A DNA stretch of 64,000 nt. Source: Bradyrhizobium ontarionense. Its GTDB lineage: Bacteria; Pseudomonadota; Alphaproteobacteria; Rhizobiales; Xanthobacteraceae. The notes below the pieces were generated by a model. The model saw only the letters and a program-made list of their open reading frames with translations. It searched no databases and had not been told where the DNA came from. Position 1 is the stretch's first letter; the number at the start of each line of letters is the position of its first letter. The stretch spans positions 4,836,001 to 4,900,000 of the forward strand of contig NZ_CP088156.1 of NCBI RefSeq assembly GCF_021088345.1, given 5' to 3'. Of this stretch, positions 49,344-59,856 are shown one piece after another. The position numbers and the translations under genes are program-made.

Positions 49344-49861
49344 GTCCTCACACTCCGTTCGGCGCGAGATCGCGCCGTCAAAATCCCACCCCAATTGGGA
49401 TGTTGACTTATAAAACCGACCAGACGGTTTGTAAATAGACAGGAGCAGCGGAGGGACAATTCCGTGGCTGGATTGAGGAGGTGCGACGCCGGCGGAGGCG
49501 CTCGGCAGGGCGACGAGAGGGCGGGGAAAGAAAAAGGTGGGACCGCCGTACGCTGACACATGCCGGCGGTCCCGTGTCGCTACATCTTGGGGAAACCGAC
49601 GGAAGAGACGGGGGTCAATCCGGCCGGCCTGAGCGACGGGTCGACCCTGCGGCATCAGCGCGTGCATCGCAACGCAAACCGTTTCTTAACCTAACCAGTC
49701 AAGGTTACCGGGCTCCCCGCTATCCTTTTGGTTGTGCATCGATTTCCTACTTCCGGGATCGGGCGGTGCTGGGCGGCCACAACCATGCTGCTTTGCAGCA
49801 TGCCGGTCGCGCCCCTGGGAGAGGCCGATCCGCTGGGTGGCGCTGCTGACCGGTTCCAGCG
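49344..49861. other. Intergenic region upstream of the outer-membrane protein gene
   Basis: About 520 bases. The first 100 bases are AT-richer and include the inverted repeat at 49413-49430. Near 49788 there is CATGCTG-CTTTG-CAGCATG, a 7 bp hairpin in the region between the ROK-like gene end and this promoter region. No gene is supported. Confidence 0.4.
49413..49430. promoter_or_regulatory. Inverted repeat, possible TetR-type operator
   Basis: AAACCG-ACCAGA-CGGTTT is a perfect 6+6 inverted repeat 70 bases upstream of the barrel protein start. ACCGACC-type palindromes are typical operators of TetR/AcrR regulators. No such regulator gene is in the window, so the assignment is speculative. Confidence 0.4.
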
Positions 49862-50983
49862 CTAGGCCTTGGCCTTCTTCTTGGTCGCCTTCTTGTCGTC
49901 CGCCGTGTTGTCCTTGCGGCCATTGTCCCGGCGGCGATTGGTGAAGCGGGCATTGCCGAGCCCGGTGCCGATGGTCAGCACGCCCCAGCGCTCGAACTCC
50001 TGCATGAACGGCACCTCGGAGAGGCCCTGCACGACGCCGTCATTGTGCATCAGCACCGCGGTGTCGTGCTCGCCGATCACCGGGATCGCCTCGACCAGGC
50101 TGGCCGGCAGGTTGAACTTGCTGCTCTCCCAATTGCCCGGCAGGTTCTGCGCGCCTTTCTCGATCGAGCCGTCCGCGTTGATGACGCCTGGACAGGCGAT
50201 GCCGATGAAGGGGGCGAGCCGCAGGCCCTCGGTGTCGGCCTCCTCGATCAGCCCCTTCAGCATCTTGGCGAGCCGCTTGACCGCCCCTTCCCGCGTCGGC
50301 TCGTCATCGGCATGCCGCCACAGATCGGACTTCCAGACCGAGGCCTTGGAGAGATCCGGCGCCTTCTTCCGGGCGGTCTCGACGACGCCGCAGCGGATGT
50401 TGGTGCCGCCGATATCGACGGCGAGGATGCTGTCATGCGCCTCGAAGATCCAGGATGGCGCCAGATGCAGCGCACCGATCAGCCCGGCATCGTCGGGGTG
50501 ATAACGGATCGGCTCCAGCTCGACGGCAAAACCCTCGTCTTTCAAGATGATCTCGGTACGGGCGATGGCGAGCTCGCCGAGCCGGGAATCGCGAAAGCCG
50601 CCGCCGACCACGATGCATTCGGTCTTGGCCCAGGCCTTGGTGCCGAGGAAGCGCCGGGTGACGTAGGCGAGCTCCTGGGCAAATTCCTCGATCGCCGAAT
50701 GCACCACCGCCGATGCCTCGGTGTCGTCGCCAACCAGAATGGCATCCAGCACCTTCTTGCTGATGGTCTCGCTGTCCTCGTCGCCGAACGGGTCCTCGCC
50801 CGATTTGCGCAAGGGTTTGCGCCTGCGTTCCAGGATCTTGCGGAAGGCACCCTTGGAGGCGCGGTCGCCGAGGAAGCCGTCCTCGTCCTTGAGCTCGATG
50901 TTGAAGCTGTCGATCTCGACCGACGGCAGCCGCGCGGCGCCGTGGAGGGCGATGCCCGTGGTGATCATGACGTCGTCGGCCAT
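49862..50983 (-). CDS. ROK-like sugar kinase with circularly permuted motif order
   Basis: A 373-residue protein. Residues 122-171 (ECIVVGGGFRDS ... DDAGLIGA) are what normally forms the C-terminal part of ROK kinases. Only then comes the usual N-terminal phosphate loop VDIGGTN (189-195), followed by ACPG (263-266), LPGNW (281-285), the catalytic-type HNDG (313-316) and GTGLG (339-343), where the conserved part stops. The ROK zinc motif is absent. The tail is Lys/Asp-rich. It should phosphorylate a sugar or amino sugar with ATP if the fold closes as expected. ATG 50983 follows CAGGGA; the frame is open to 51019. Confidence 0.8.
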   Translation of the reverse strand: MADDVMITTGIALHGAARLPSVEIDSFNIELKDEDGFLGDRASKGAFRKILERRRKPLRKSGEDPFGDEDSETISKKVLDAILVGDDTEASAVVHSAIEEFAQELAYVTRRFLGTKAWAKTECIVVGGGFRDSRLGELAIARTEIILKDEGFAVELEPIRYHPDDAGLIGALHLAPSWIFEAHDSILAVDIGGTNIRCGVVETARKKAPDLSKASVWKSDLWRHADDEPTREGAVKRLAKMLKGLIEEADTEGLRLAPFIGIACPGVINADGSIEKGAQNLPGNWESSKFNLPASLVEAIPVIGEHDTAVLMHNDGVVQGLSEVPFMQEFERWGVLTIGTGLGNARFTNRRRDNGRKDNTADDKKATKKKAKA

Positions 50984-51050
50984 GGGGTCCCTGCCCTGTT
51001 TGCGATTGGGCCAGGACAACGACGGAGGGAACTGTTGGTTGCTTGGGGGG

Positions 51051-51138
51051 AGGGCGAATAGGGAACAGCGAATAGGGTGCGGCCGGCGGGCCCCGGTCGC
51101 GTTCCCCTGCTCGCTATTCGCTGCTCCCTATTCGCCCT
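51051..51138. repeat. Long inverted repeat upstream of the rplU promoter
   Basis: A 25-base arm beginning AGGGCGAATAGGGAACAGCG (51051-51075) is matched by the reverse of 51114-51138 at 24 of 25 positions, with a 38-base GC-rich loop. Transcribed RNA would form a very stable hairpin. It lies between the ROK-like gene and the rplU promoter. Confidence 0.8.
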
Positions 51139-51144
51139 CTTCCC

Positions 51145-51172
51145 TTGACTCATCGGCCCGGCCGGCTATAAG
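51145..51172 (+). promoter_or_regulatory. Sigma-70 type promoter for rplU-rpmA
   Basis: TTGACT (51145-51150), a 16-base spacer and TATAAG (51167-51172) form a near-consensus promoter on the plus strand, about 190 bases before rplU. The inverted repeat ends 6 bases upstream of the -35 box. Confidence 0.65.
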
Positions 51173-51359
51173 CCCCCGATCGACCGGCGCGGGTTTCTCG
51201 CGCCGTTTGCTGTTGCGGGTATCCCTGACGGCCTCGGCCATCGGGGCGCGCAGACCGGCCCCGATCGGGCTGGACCACATGAACCATAACGACTGAACAA
51301 GAAGCCGACCCGGGGCCATCAGGCTTCGAGGCCGGGATCGAACACGAAGGATGAAAACG

Positions 51360-51743
51360 ATGTTCGCAGTCATCAAAACCGGCGGCAAGCAATACCGCGT
51401 CGCCCCGGATGATGTGCTCGAGATTGGCAAGATCGACGGTGAACCCGGTACGATCGTGCAACTGAACGAAGTGCTGGTGGTCGGTGGCGACACCCCGGTG
51501 CTGGGCCTGCCCGCCGTGGCTGGCGCGTCCGTGGCCGCCGAGGTGCTGGACCACAAGCGCGGCCCCAAGGTGATCTCGTTCAAGAAGCGCCGCCGCAAGA
51601 ATTCGCGCCGCAAGCGCGGCTACCGGGACGAGCTGACGCTGATCCGGATCACCGAGATCCTGACCGACAACGCCAAGCCGACCGTCGGCCCGCGCCCGAA
51701 GAGGGTCAAGGCGGAAGCGCCGGCCGCCGACGCAGCCGAGTAA
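51360..51743 (+). CDS. rplU: 50S ribosomal protein L21
   Basis: A 127-residue L21. MFAVIKTGGKQYRV is the invariant N-terminus, and KVISFKKRRRKNSRRKRGYRD is the 23S rRNA-binding region, followed by a short alphaproteobacterial Ala/Pro-rich tail. ATG 51360 has AAGGA at a proper distance and gives the conserved start; an ATG three codons upstream is possible. First gene of the rplU-rpmA operon. Confidence 0.97.
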   Translation: MFAVIKTGGKQYRVAPDDVLEIGKIDGEPGTIVQLNEVLVVGGDTPVLGLPAVAGASVAAEVLDHKRGPKVISFKKRRRKNSRRKRGYRDELTLIRITEILTDNAKPTVGPRPKRVKAEAPAADAAE

Positions 51744-51878
51744 GCGTGTCGGCGCGCGTGGCGCGCCGTACCAGCTTGAATCTCATCGCGCGCGGATTTT
51801 TCGTCCGCGCTTTGGCAAATGTGAATGATCCCTTGGCGGAATCACGCTAAGGATGATCCTAGAGATCGGAGACGAGCG

Positions 51879-52148
51879 ATGGCTCATAAAAAGGCAGGCG
51901 GTTCATCCCGCAACGGACGCGACTCCAAGGGCAAGCGTCTCGGCGTCAAGGCGTTCGGCGGCGAGCGCGTGATCCCCGGCAACATCATCGCGCGTCAGCG
52001 CGGCACGACCTGGCATCCCGGCCTCAATGTCGGCATGGGCACGGATCACACCATCTTCGCGAAGGTCGAAGGTTTCGTTGAATTCCATGACCGCGCCAAC
52101 CGCACGTTCATTTCGGTGCGTCCGGTAGCCGCAGAGGCTGCTGAATAA
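51879..52148 (+). CDS. rpmA: 50S ribosomal protein L27
   Basis: An 89-residue L27 starting [20 protein letters not shown], with no cleavable N-terminal leader. The sequence [15 protein letters not shown] and [12 protein letters not shown] is diagnostic. L27's N-terminus reaches the peptidyl-transferase centre. GGAGACGAGCG precedes the ATG. It is 135 bases after rplU in the usual order. Confidence 0.97.
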   Translation: MAHKKAGGSSRNGRDSKGKRLGVKAFGGERVIPGNIIARQRGTTWHPGLNVGMGTDHTIFAKVEGFVEFHDRANRTFISVRPVAAEAAE

Positions 52149-52208
52149 CGGTGGAACAACATGCGTCCGCCGGGTCCTGATGAACCGGCGGAGCGCGAGA
52201 TGGCTCCA

Positions 52209-52245
52209 GGGGAGGCGGGACAACCGGCCTCCCCTTTTCATTTTC
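52209..52245 (+). terminator. Rho-independent terminator after rpmA
   Basis: GGGGAGGC (52209-52216) pairs with GCCTCCCC (52227-52234), with extra pairs in the loop, followed by TTTTCATTTTC. It ends the rplU-rpmA transcript before the acetyltransferase gene. Confidence 0.8.
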
Positions 52246-52286
52246 GCTGATCCCCAGCTGATCCCTAAGCGTCGATGGAGCCCGAC

Positions 52287-52880
52287 ATGCTGCAGGACAT
52301 CACGACTCCCACCTTGCGCGAGGCAAGACCTTGCGTCCTCGAGACTGAACGGCTGACCCTGCGTCCGCCTGTTTTCGCGGACGTCACCGCCATTGCCCGT
52401 CTCGCCGATGATTACCGCATCGCCGAAAACACCCGCCGCCTCCCCCATCCCTATTCCGCCGTCGACGCCGCCCGCTTCGTGCGCGCGCTGGCGGAGAACT
52501 CCGGCGAGACCGCCTTCCTGATCACGCATCTCGATGCGCCGATCGGCATCGTCGGCATCAATCGCCCCGCGCCCGGCCGCGCCGAGCTCGGCTACTGGCT
52601 CGGCGTCGATCATTGGGGGCGCGGCTTCGGCACCGAGGCGGCGCGGGCCGCGATCGATTATTTCTTCGAGGAGAGCGAGGACGATGGGCTGCTGGCGCAT
52701 GCGCGGGTCAGCAACCCTGCCTCGCGCAACATCCTGGAGAAGTGCGGCTTCCAGTGGACCGGCGTCGAGCTGCATCGCTTCGAGGTGCTGGGCTCGTCGG
52801 CGCCGGTCGACGCCTTCCGCCTGAGCCGCGGCGTCTGGGCCTCGCTGAAGGCCTGGGCCAATGCGGGGCGGCGACGGTAG
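52287..52880 (+). CDS. GNAT acetyltransferase, RimJ/RimL type
   Basis: A 197-residue GNAT enzyme: LETERLTLRPPVFADVTAIARL (motif C/D), GYWLGVDHWGRGFGTEAARAAIDYFF (acetyl-CoA-binding motif A with the RGxGT-like turn) and NPASRNILEKCGFQWTG (motif B). RimJ-type members acetylate protein N-termini or small molecules. GGAG lies six bases before ATG 52287; another ATG is at 52275. This gene after rpmA is a common alphaproteobacterial order. Confidence 0.88.
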   Translation: MLQDITTPTLREARPCVLETERLTLRPPVFADVTAIARLADDYRIAENTRRLPHPYSAVDAARFVRALAENSGETAFLITHLDAPIGIVGINRPAPGRAELGYWLGVDHWGRGFGTEAARAAIDYFFEESEDDGLLAHARVSNPASRNILEKCGFQWTGVELHRFEVLGSSAPVDAFRLSRGVWASLKAWANAGRRR

Positions 52881-52916
52881 GGCTAATCACCCTCCCCCTC
52901 CAGGGAGGGTCGCATC

Positions 52917-53834
52917 TTAGGCCGGCGGGTTCACCGCGCCTTGCCCCTGGCCCAGGCTGCGTTCGCGCAAGTAGATGTAGAGGCCGGCGCCGATGATGAC
53001 GGTGGCGCCGATGATGGTCGCCGGATGCGGCACGTCGCCGAACACGACGAAGCCGAACAGCACCGCCCACACGATCATCGTGTACTGATAGGGCACGACC
53101 ACCGAGGCCGGCGCGAGCTTCAGCGAGCGGTTGACGCAGAACAGCGCCGTCACCGAGATAATACCGGCGGCGGCGAACAGCACCAGGCTGCCGGGCGTCG
53201 GCGTCACCCAGCCGAACGGCGCCATGGCAGCGCCGAGCAGGAAGGTGCCGACGAATTGCGATGACGCCATCACGATGTCGGGCGTGGCGCGCAGCGAGCG
53301 TGTGATCAGCATCAGCACGGCAAAGGAAAAGCTGCCGCCGAGCGCGATCAGCGCCGGCAGGCTGAAGGTCTGCGCTGACGGTCGCAGCGCGATCAGCACG
53401 CCGCAGAAGCCGATCAGGATCGCCGTCCAGCGCCGCCAGCCGACATGCTCGCGCAGCACGATGGCCGACAGCGCGGTGACGAAGATGGGCCCCGCAAGAT
53501 AATAGGTGATGACGTCGGCGAGCGGCAGATAGACGGTGGCCAGGAAGAACGCCGCGACCTCCAAGGTCGACAGGACCACCCGGACGAACTGCAGCCACGG
53601 CCGCTCCAGGCGCATGAAAGCGGTGCGGTCGCGCCAGACGAACGGCGCCAGCAGCAGCAGCGCCGCACAGGCGCGCAACCATAGCAGCTGCCCGACGGCA
53701 TAGGTCGAGACCAGGAACTTGCCCAGCGCGTCGCCGAACGAGAACATCGCAATCGACAGCAGCATCAGGCCGATGCCGGCCAGCCGCGCCGCGCGTTCAT
53801 CGTTCTGGGTGGAGATTCGGGACAGCACGCTCAT
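52917..53834 (-). CDS. EamA/DMT-superfamily transporter
   Basis: A 305-residue membrane protein with ten predicted helices in two EamA repeats (about residues 18-150 and 165-295). The pattern FSFGDALGKFLVSTY, LLWLRACAALLLLAPFVW and YYLAGPIFVTALSAIVLREHVGWRRW is typical. It exports metabolites or amino-acid-like compounds; the substrate is unknown. It is convergent with the GNAT gene and divergent from obgE. Confidence 0.88.
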   Translation of the reverse strand: MSVLSRISTQNDERAARLAGIGLMLLSIAMFSFGDALGKFLVSTYAVGQLLWLRACAALLLLAPFVWRDRTAFMRLERPWLQFVRVVLSTLEVAAFFLATVYLPLADVITYYLAGPIFVTALSAIVLREHVGWRRWTAILIGFCGVLIALRPSAQTFSLPALIALGGSFSFAVLMLITRSLRATPDIVMASSQFVGTFLLGAAMAPFGWVTPTPGSLVLFAAAGIISVTALFCVNRSLKLAPASVVVPYQYTMIVWAVLFGFVVFGDVPHPATIIGATVIIGAGLYIYLRERSLGQGQGAVNPPA

Positions 53835-53836
53835 GA

Positions 53837-55105
<1,269 letters not shown>

Positions 55106-55247
55106 CGCCTGCGCTCGTACTTGTTTTGCCGGCGCTGGCTTGCGAAACTCCCCAGCACTCATCGCCACCCAGTCCACTCCCGTGCAGACCGCGTGCCAGC
55201 CACGCCCCTGTCGTCACGATGCGGGACTGAACCGACCCGTTGACGCC

Positions 55248-56390
55248 ATGGCCAGCCCCCGTCTCGAAAATTTCCGCCGCATCGTCGTCAAGGTCGGCTC
55301 GTCGCTGCTGGTCGATTCCGAGGCCGGCGAGGTGCGCGCCTCCTGGCTCACGGCGCTGGCGGCCGACATCGCGCGGCTGCACGGCCGCGGCTGCGAGCTG
55401 CTCGTCGTCTCCTCCGGCTCGATCGCGCTCGGCCGCAGCCGCTTGAAGCTGCCGCGCGGGCCGCTGAAGCTGGAGGAGAGCCAGGCGGCCGCCGCGGTCG
55501 GCCAGATCGCGCTGGCGCGGACCTGGTCGGAGGTGCTGGGCGCCCACGGCATCGGCGCCGGCCAGATCCTGGTCACCCTGCAGGACACCGAGGAGCGCCG
55601 CCGCTATCTCAACGCCCGCTCGACCATCGCCAAGCTGCTGGAGTGGCGCGCGGTGCCGGTCATCAACGAGAACGACACGGTGGCCACTGCCGAGATCCGC
55701 TATGGCGACAATGACCGCCTCGCCGCCCGCGTGGCGACCATGGCCAGCGCCGATCTGCTGGTGCTGCTGTCGGACATCGACGGCCTCTACACCGCCCCGC
55801 CCGCACAGGATCCGAATGCGCGGCTGATCCCCGTGGTCGAGAGCATCACTGCCGACATCGAGGCGATGGCCGGAAGTGCCGCCTCGGAGTTCTCGCGCGG
55901 CGGCATGCTGACCAAGATCGAGGCGGCCAAGATCGCAACGACAGGCGGCACCCACATGCTGATCGCCTCCGGCAAGATCGAGCACCCGCTGCGGGCGATC
56001 GCCGATGGCGGCCGCTGCACCTGGTTCCTGACGCCCGCCAATCCTGTCACCGCGCGAAAGCGCTGGATCGCGGGCTCGCTGGAGCCGAAGGGGACGCTGA
56101 CGATCGACGCCGGCGCGGTCAACGCGCTGCGCGCCGGCAAGAGCCTGCTGCCGGCCGGTGTCATCAGGGTCGACGGCCAGTTCGCCCGCGGCGACGCCGT
56201 CGTCGTACGCGGACCCGATACCCATGAGATCGGCCGCGGTCTCGTGGCCTATGACGCCGACGATGCCGAACGCATCAAGGGCCGCTCCTCGCCGGACGTG
56301 GCGACGATCCTCGGCGTCTCCGGCCGCGCCGAGATGATCCATCGCGACGATCTGGTGATCGGCCCGGCGGGGGTGGGGCCGGTCGGATGA
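55248..56390 (+). CDS. proB: Glutamate 5-kinase
   Basis: A 380-residue kinase for the first step of proline synthesis. The amino acid kinase domain (about residues 8-260) contains [43 protein letters not shown] and [13 protein letters not shown]; a C-terminal PUA domain (about 280-370) contains [24 protein letters not shown] and FARGDAV. ATG 55248 is the family start; the frame itself opens at 54960 inside obgE. The product goes to ProA, encoded after the toxin-antitoxin insertion. Confidence 0.97.
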   Translation: MASPRLENFRRIVVKVGSSLLVDSEAGEVRASWLTALAADIARLHGRGCELLVVSSGSIALGRSRLKLPRGPLKLEESQAAAAVGQIALARTWSEVLGAHGIGAGQILVTLQDTEERRRYLNARSTIAKLLEWRAVPVINENDTVATAEIRYGDNDRLAARVATMASADLLVLLSDIDGLYTAPPAQDPNARLIPVVESITADIEAMAGSAASEFSRGGMLTKIEAAKIATTGGTHMLIASGKIEHPLRAIADGGRCTWFLTPANPVTARKRWIAGSLEPKGTLTIDAGAVNALRAGKSLLPAGVIRVDGQFARGDAVVVRGPDTHEIGRGLVAYDADDAERIKGRSSPDVATILGVSGRAEMIHRDDLVIGPAGVGPVG

Positions 56391-56699
56391 TCAGTCATTG
56401 CGCTTCAGCTCACTCTCGAAGCTGCGCCCGCCATACGCCACCGTGACAATTTCCACGTGCGCCTTGAGGACGCGAAAGGCAATCGTGACCCGGCGTTCGA
56501 AACCGATTGTGCGCAGGCCCTTCAGAATATCGTCCCGTCTGGTGCCGCGCTCAGGGAAATGCGCCAGCGCCATACAGGCGTCGTGTAGCCGTCGGACGTA
56601 GGCAATCGCTACGGCTGGGCTGCTGTTGTCCGCAATGTAGTCGTAAAGAGCAGTCAGCTCGGCGTTGGCTTCGTCACGAAAGACGACCTTATGCGCCAC
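56391..56699 (-). CDS. parE: RelE/ParE-type toxin
   Basis: A 102-residue ParE-like toxin: VVFRDEANAELTALYDYIAD (helical hairpin), HDACMALAHFPERGTRRDDIL, then GFERRVTIAFRVLKAHVEIVTVAYGGRSFE. ParE toxins poison DNA gyrase; RelE relatives cleave mRNA. It overlaps the antitoxin gene by 11 bases. Its stop lies directly against the proB stop on the other strand. Confidence 0.9.
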   Translation of the reverse strand: MAHKVVFRDEANAELTALYDYIADNSSPAVAIAYVRRLHDACMALAHFPERGTRRDDILKGLRTIGFERRVTIAFRVLKAHVEIVTVAYGGRSFESELKRND

Positions 56700-56964
56700 G
56701 CTTGCTGGCTTTCACACGACGCGCGTGCCGAGCTTCCAGCCGCTCGAACACGGTCTCCGCCGGGATGCTGGGTTTCTTGTTGGCCAGCGAGGCCTTGACC
56801 TTGCTCCGTAGGAAATCGTCGTAGACCGCCCCACGTTCGTCCAAAGCGCGGAGCGCATCGGCAAATACGTCATTGACGTTATCATAATGGCCCTTTTCCA
56901 GCTGACGCTGCAAAAGGGACTGCTCTTTGGCGCTCAGTTCGATCTGAAAGGCTTTGCTTCCCAT
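56689..56964 (-). CDS. parD: ParD-type antitoxin
   Basis: A 91-residue ParD-like antitoxin. The N-terminal ribbon-helix-helix (FQIELSAKEQSLLQRQLEKGHYDNVNDVFADALRALDE) binds DNA, and the C-terminal part wraps the toxin. It precedes and overlaps parE, as in autoregulated ParDE modules. ATG 56964 gives MGSKAFQIEL; the frame is open to 57066. Confidence 0.88.
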   Translation of the reverse strand: MGSKAFQIELSAKEQSLLQRQLEKGHYDNVNDVFADALRALDERGAVYDDFLRSKVKASLANKKPSIPAETVFERLEARHARRVKASKRGA

Positions 56965-57142
56965 GGCACCCAGTCTTTCGTTACCGACCAAGTTTAGCAT
57001 GGCGGTCCCCGTCATGTCCTGCCGGCCGGGCTGTGGGTCCCTTCCCTGCAGCTCGTCGATCCGCATCTCCTGGTCCTCTCGCTCTTCGCAAGCGGCCTTT
57101 TTCCATGCTAGAACATCACCTTAATTCAAGGTTGAAACGCCC

Positions 57143-58432
57143 ATGACCGCGCCCCTGAAAGCCATCGACGGCAGCGCCGATCTGCCCGTGCTGATGAACG
57201 ACCTCGCGCAGCAGGCGCGCGCCGCCGCGCGCGTGCTGTCGCTGGCGCCGGCCGAGCAGAAGAACCAGGCTCTGGAGGCGATGGAGCGGCTGATCCGCGA
57301 TCGTTCCGATGCCATCATCGCGGCCAACGCCGAGGACGTCGCCGAGGCAAAAGCCGCCGGCATGACCTCATCCTTCCTCGACCGCCTCACCCTGACGCCC
57401 GGCCGGGTCGCCGCCATGGCCGACGGCGTCGCGGTCGTGCGTGGCGTCGCCGACCCCGTCGGCGTCGTCACCGAGAGCTGGCAGCGGCCGAACGGCATGA
57501 CCATCGAGCGCGTCCGCGTGCCGCTCGGCGTCATCGCCGTGATCTTCGAAAGCCGTCCCAATGTGGCGGCCGATGCCGGCGTGCTGTGCCTGAAGTCCGG
57601 CAACGCGGTGATCCTACGCGGCGGCTCGGACTCGTTCCGCTCCTGCCGGGCGATCCATGAATGCCTGGTCGATGGACTGCGCGAAGCAGGCCTGCCGGAC
57701 GCCGCGATCACGCTGGTGCCGACGCGCGACCGCGCGGCGGTCGGCCTGCTGCTCTCCGGCCTGAACGGCGGCGTCGATGTGATCGTGCCGCGCGGCGGCA
57801 AGAGCCTCGTCGCCCGCGTCGAGGCCGAGGCGCGGGTGCCGGTGTTCGCGCATCTCGAAGGCGTCAATCACGTCTATGTCGATGGCGCCGCCGATCTGGA
57901 AATGGCCAAAGCGATCGTGCTGAACGCCAAGATGCGCCGCACCGGCGTCTGCGGCGCGGCCGAGACGCTGCTGGTCGATCGCGCGAGCGCCGACAAGATC
58001 AAGCCGCTGGTCGACATGCTGATCGGCGCCGGATGCGAGGTTCGTGGCGATGCGGCCGTACGAGAGGCCGATGCGCGGGTGAAGCCGGCCAGCGACGAGG
58101 ACTGGGACACCGAATATCTCGACGCCATCATCGCCGCCAAGGTGGTCGACGGTGTCGCGGGAGCGATCGCCCACATCCACGAGCACGGCTCGCACCACAC
58201 CGATGCGATCGTCACCGAGGACAATGTCGTAGCCGACAAGTTCCTCAACGAAGTCGACTCGGCAATCGTGCTGCACAATGCCTCGACCCAGTTCGCCGAC
58301 GGCGGCGAGTTCGGCTTTGGCGCAGAAATCGGCATCGCCACCGGCAAGTTCCATGCACGCGGCCCGGTCGGCGTCGAGCAGCTGACGAGCTTCAAATACC
58401 GGATTCACGGCACCGGGCAGACGCGACCATGA
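57143..58432 (+). CDS. proA: Gamma-glutamyl phosphate reductase
   Basis: A 429-residue aldehyde dehydrogenase-superfamily enzyme that reduces gamma-glutamyl phosphate with NADPH. Features: [37 protein letters not shown] (residues about 125-165), [12 protein letters not shown], and the catalytic Cys in [17 protein letters not shown] (about 275), then [17 protein letters not shown]. Full length for the family. It is separated from proB only by the ParDE pair on the opposite strand; ACCTT-AATTC-AAGGT (57117-57131) is a small inverted repeat just before its start. Confidence 0.97.
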   Translation: MTAPLKAIDGSADLPVLMNDLAQQARAAARVLSLAPAEQKNQALEAMERLIRDRSDAIIAANAEDVAEAKAAGMTSSFLDRLTLTPGRVAAMADGVAVVRGVADPVGVVTESWQRPNGMTIERVRVPLGVIAVIFESRPNVAADAGVLCLKSGNAVILRGGSDSFRSCRAIHECLVDGLREAGLPDAAITLVPTRDRAAVGLLLSGLNGGVDVIVPRGGKSLVARVEAEARVPVFAHLEGVNHVYVDGAADLEMAKAIVLNAKMRRTGVCGAAETLLVDRASADKIKPLVDMLIGAGCEVRGDAAVREADARVKPASDEDWDTEYLDAIIAAKVVDGVAGAIAHIHEHGSHHTDAIVTEDNVVADKFLNEVDSAIVLHNASTQFADGGEFGFGAEIGIATGKFHARGPVGVEQLTSFKYRIHGTGQTRP

Positions 58433-58479
58433 TCGCTGCACCCCGTGGTTGAGTTGCGCGGGCCGCAAGCGGGGCAGCC

Positions 58480-59121
58480 GTGACCGACGCCACAGCCTCG
58501 CGCCAAGCGATCCGCCAGGCGCTGCCGCCCTACAGCGATGGCATGCGCATCGGCCTGCTCGGCGGCTCCTTCAATCCGCCCCATCAGGCGCACCGCGCGA
58601 TCAGCCTGTTTGCGCTGAAGCGGCTGCAACTCGATCGCGTGTGGTGGCTGGTGACGCCGGGAAATCCGCTCAAGAACAATGGCGAACTGCATGCGCTTGC
58701 CGAACGCGCGGAGGCGGCCCGCAAAGTCGCGGCCGATCCGCGCATCGAGATCAGCTGTCTCGAATCCGTCATCGGCACCCGATACACTGCCGACACGATC
58801 GATTATCTGCGCCGGCGCGCCTCCCGCCTGCGCTTCGTGTGGATCATGGGCGCCGACAATCTCGCGCAGTTCCATCGCTGGCAGAAGTGGCAGCACATCG
58901 CGGCCCAGGTTCCCATGGCCGTCGTCGATCGTCCGCCCCGCAGCTTCCGCGCTCTGAACGCACCTGCGGCACGGGCGCTGGCCCGCTATCGCATCCCCGA
59001 GGCGGACGCCAGCCGCCTTGCGGACCGGACCGCTCCCGCCTGGGTCTACCTGACCGGCCTCAAATTGAGCCTGTCCTCGACCGGGCTGAGGAACCCGGAC
59101 GGCAGCTGGAAGTCGTTTTGA
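58480..59121 (+). CDS. nadD: Nicotinate-nucleotide adenylyltransferase
   Basis: A 213-residue Nad[22 protein letters not shown] (nucleotide-binding motif), [20 protein letters not shown], and [14 protein letters not shown], ending with the ISSTxIR-like LSSTGLR. It makes deamido-NAD from nicotinate mononucleotide and ATP. The H-x-G-H motif reads HQAH, Ala for Gly, which I believe is tolerated in this lineage. The start is a GTG at 58480 after GGGGC; an ATG at residue 22 is an alternative. Confidence 0.93.
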   Translation: MTDATASRQAIRQALPPYSDGMRIGLLGGSFNPPHQAHRAISLFALKRLQLDRVWWLVTPGNPLKNNGELHALAERAEAARKVAADPRIEISCLESVIGTRYTADTIDYLRRRASRLRFVWIMGADNLAQFHRWQKWQHIAAQVPMAVVDRPPRSFRALNAPAARALARYRIPEADASRLADRTAPAWVYLTGLKLSLSSTGLRNPDGSWKSF

Positions 59122-59335
59122 GATGCATCGCGCGGGCTGCTGCGTCCAGGCGGCATTGGATGTGCATGGAACTTGCTGCCCCGCCACGGTCCGAGACGGG
59201 TCGGTCGAGACGTCGGACCGGACAACCGGGGGTACTGGATTGTTGAAACCGTTAACCCCACATGCCTAGTATGGTCAGCAGGTCCGGATTCGGCCTGCGA
59301 TACAGTGAAAGGAATGGTCCCTGACCACATCTGTA

Positions 59336-59803
59336 TTGTCCCAGTCGGCCTTGCCCAAGACGCCCAAGGCAGCGACTTCAAAGGCAACGACTTCCAAGTC
59401 AACGACTGCCACGTCGGCGCGTAAGACTTCGAGCCAAGATGCGGCCTTGCAGGCGCAACCCGACGCCGACAAGACCCTGCGCACGATCCTCTCCCGCCTC
59501 GAGGACATGAAGGCGGAGGAGACGCTCACCATCGACCTTCACGGCAAATCGGCCTATTCCGACTACATGGTCATCACCACGGGCCGCTCGAACCGGCACG
59601 TCGGATCGATCGCGGAAAACGTCGCCAAAGGCCTGAAGGAAGCCGGCATCAAGACCATCCATGTCGAGGGCTTGCCCAATTGCGACTGGGTGTTGATCGA
59701 TTCCGGCGACGTGATCGTGCACGTGTTCAGACCCGAGGTCCGCGAGTTCTACAACCTCGAACGGTTGTGGACGCAAGGGCCGAAGCCGGCGAAGACGGTG
59801 TAG
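59336..59803 (+). CDS. rsfS: Ribosome silencing factor RsfS
   Basis: A 155-residue RsfS/Iojap protein. The conserved domain spans residues about 48-150: LSRLEDMKAEETLTIDLHGKSAYSDYMVITTGRSNRHVGSIAENVAKGL, EGLPNCDWVLIDSGDVIVHVF and REFYNLERLW. It binds L14 and blocks subunit joining during starvation. The first 35 residues are Ser/Thr/Lys/Ala-rich and the only in-frame start there is TTG 59336, with a poor ribosome site, so the N-terminus is uncertain. Confidence 0.92.
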   Translation: MSQSALPKTPKAATSKATTSKSTTATSARKTSSQDAALQAQPDADKTLRTILSRLEDMKAEETLTIDLHGKSAYSDYMVITTGRSNRHVGSIAENVAKGLKEAGIKTIHVEGLPNCDWVLIDSGDVIVHVFRPEVREFYNLERLWTQGPKPAKTV

Positions 59804-59856
59804 GCACGAGGCGGCAATCGCTGCGAATCGCCTGGCGCGCGTGCTAGTGCGTGCGG

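Noticed and set aside
49403..49437. TTGACT ... TAAATA as a plus-strand promoter
   Set aside because: Spacing is about 23 bases, and no plus-strand gene follows.
58480..59121. NadD with a broken HxGH motif (HQAH)
   Set aside because: The Gly-to-Ala change is conservative, all other motifs are intact, and I believe it is common in this lineage, so it is not treated as a defect.
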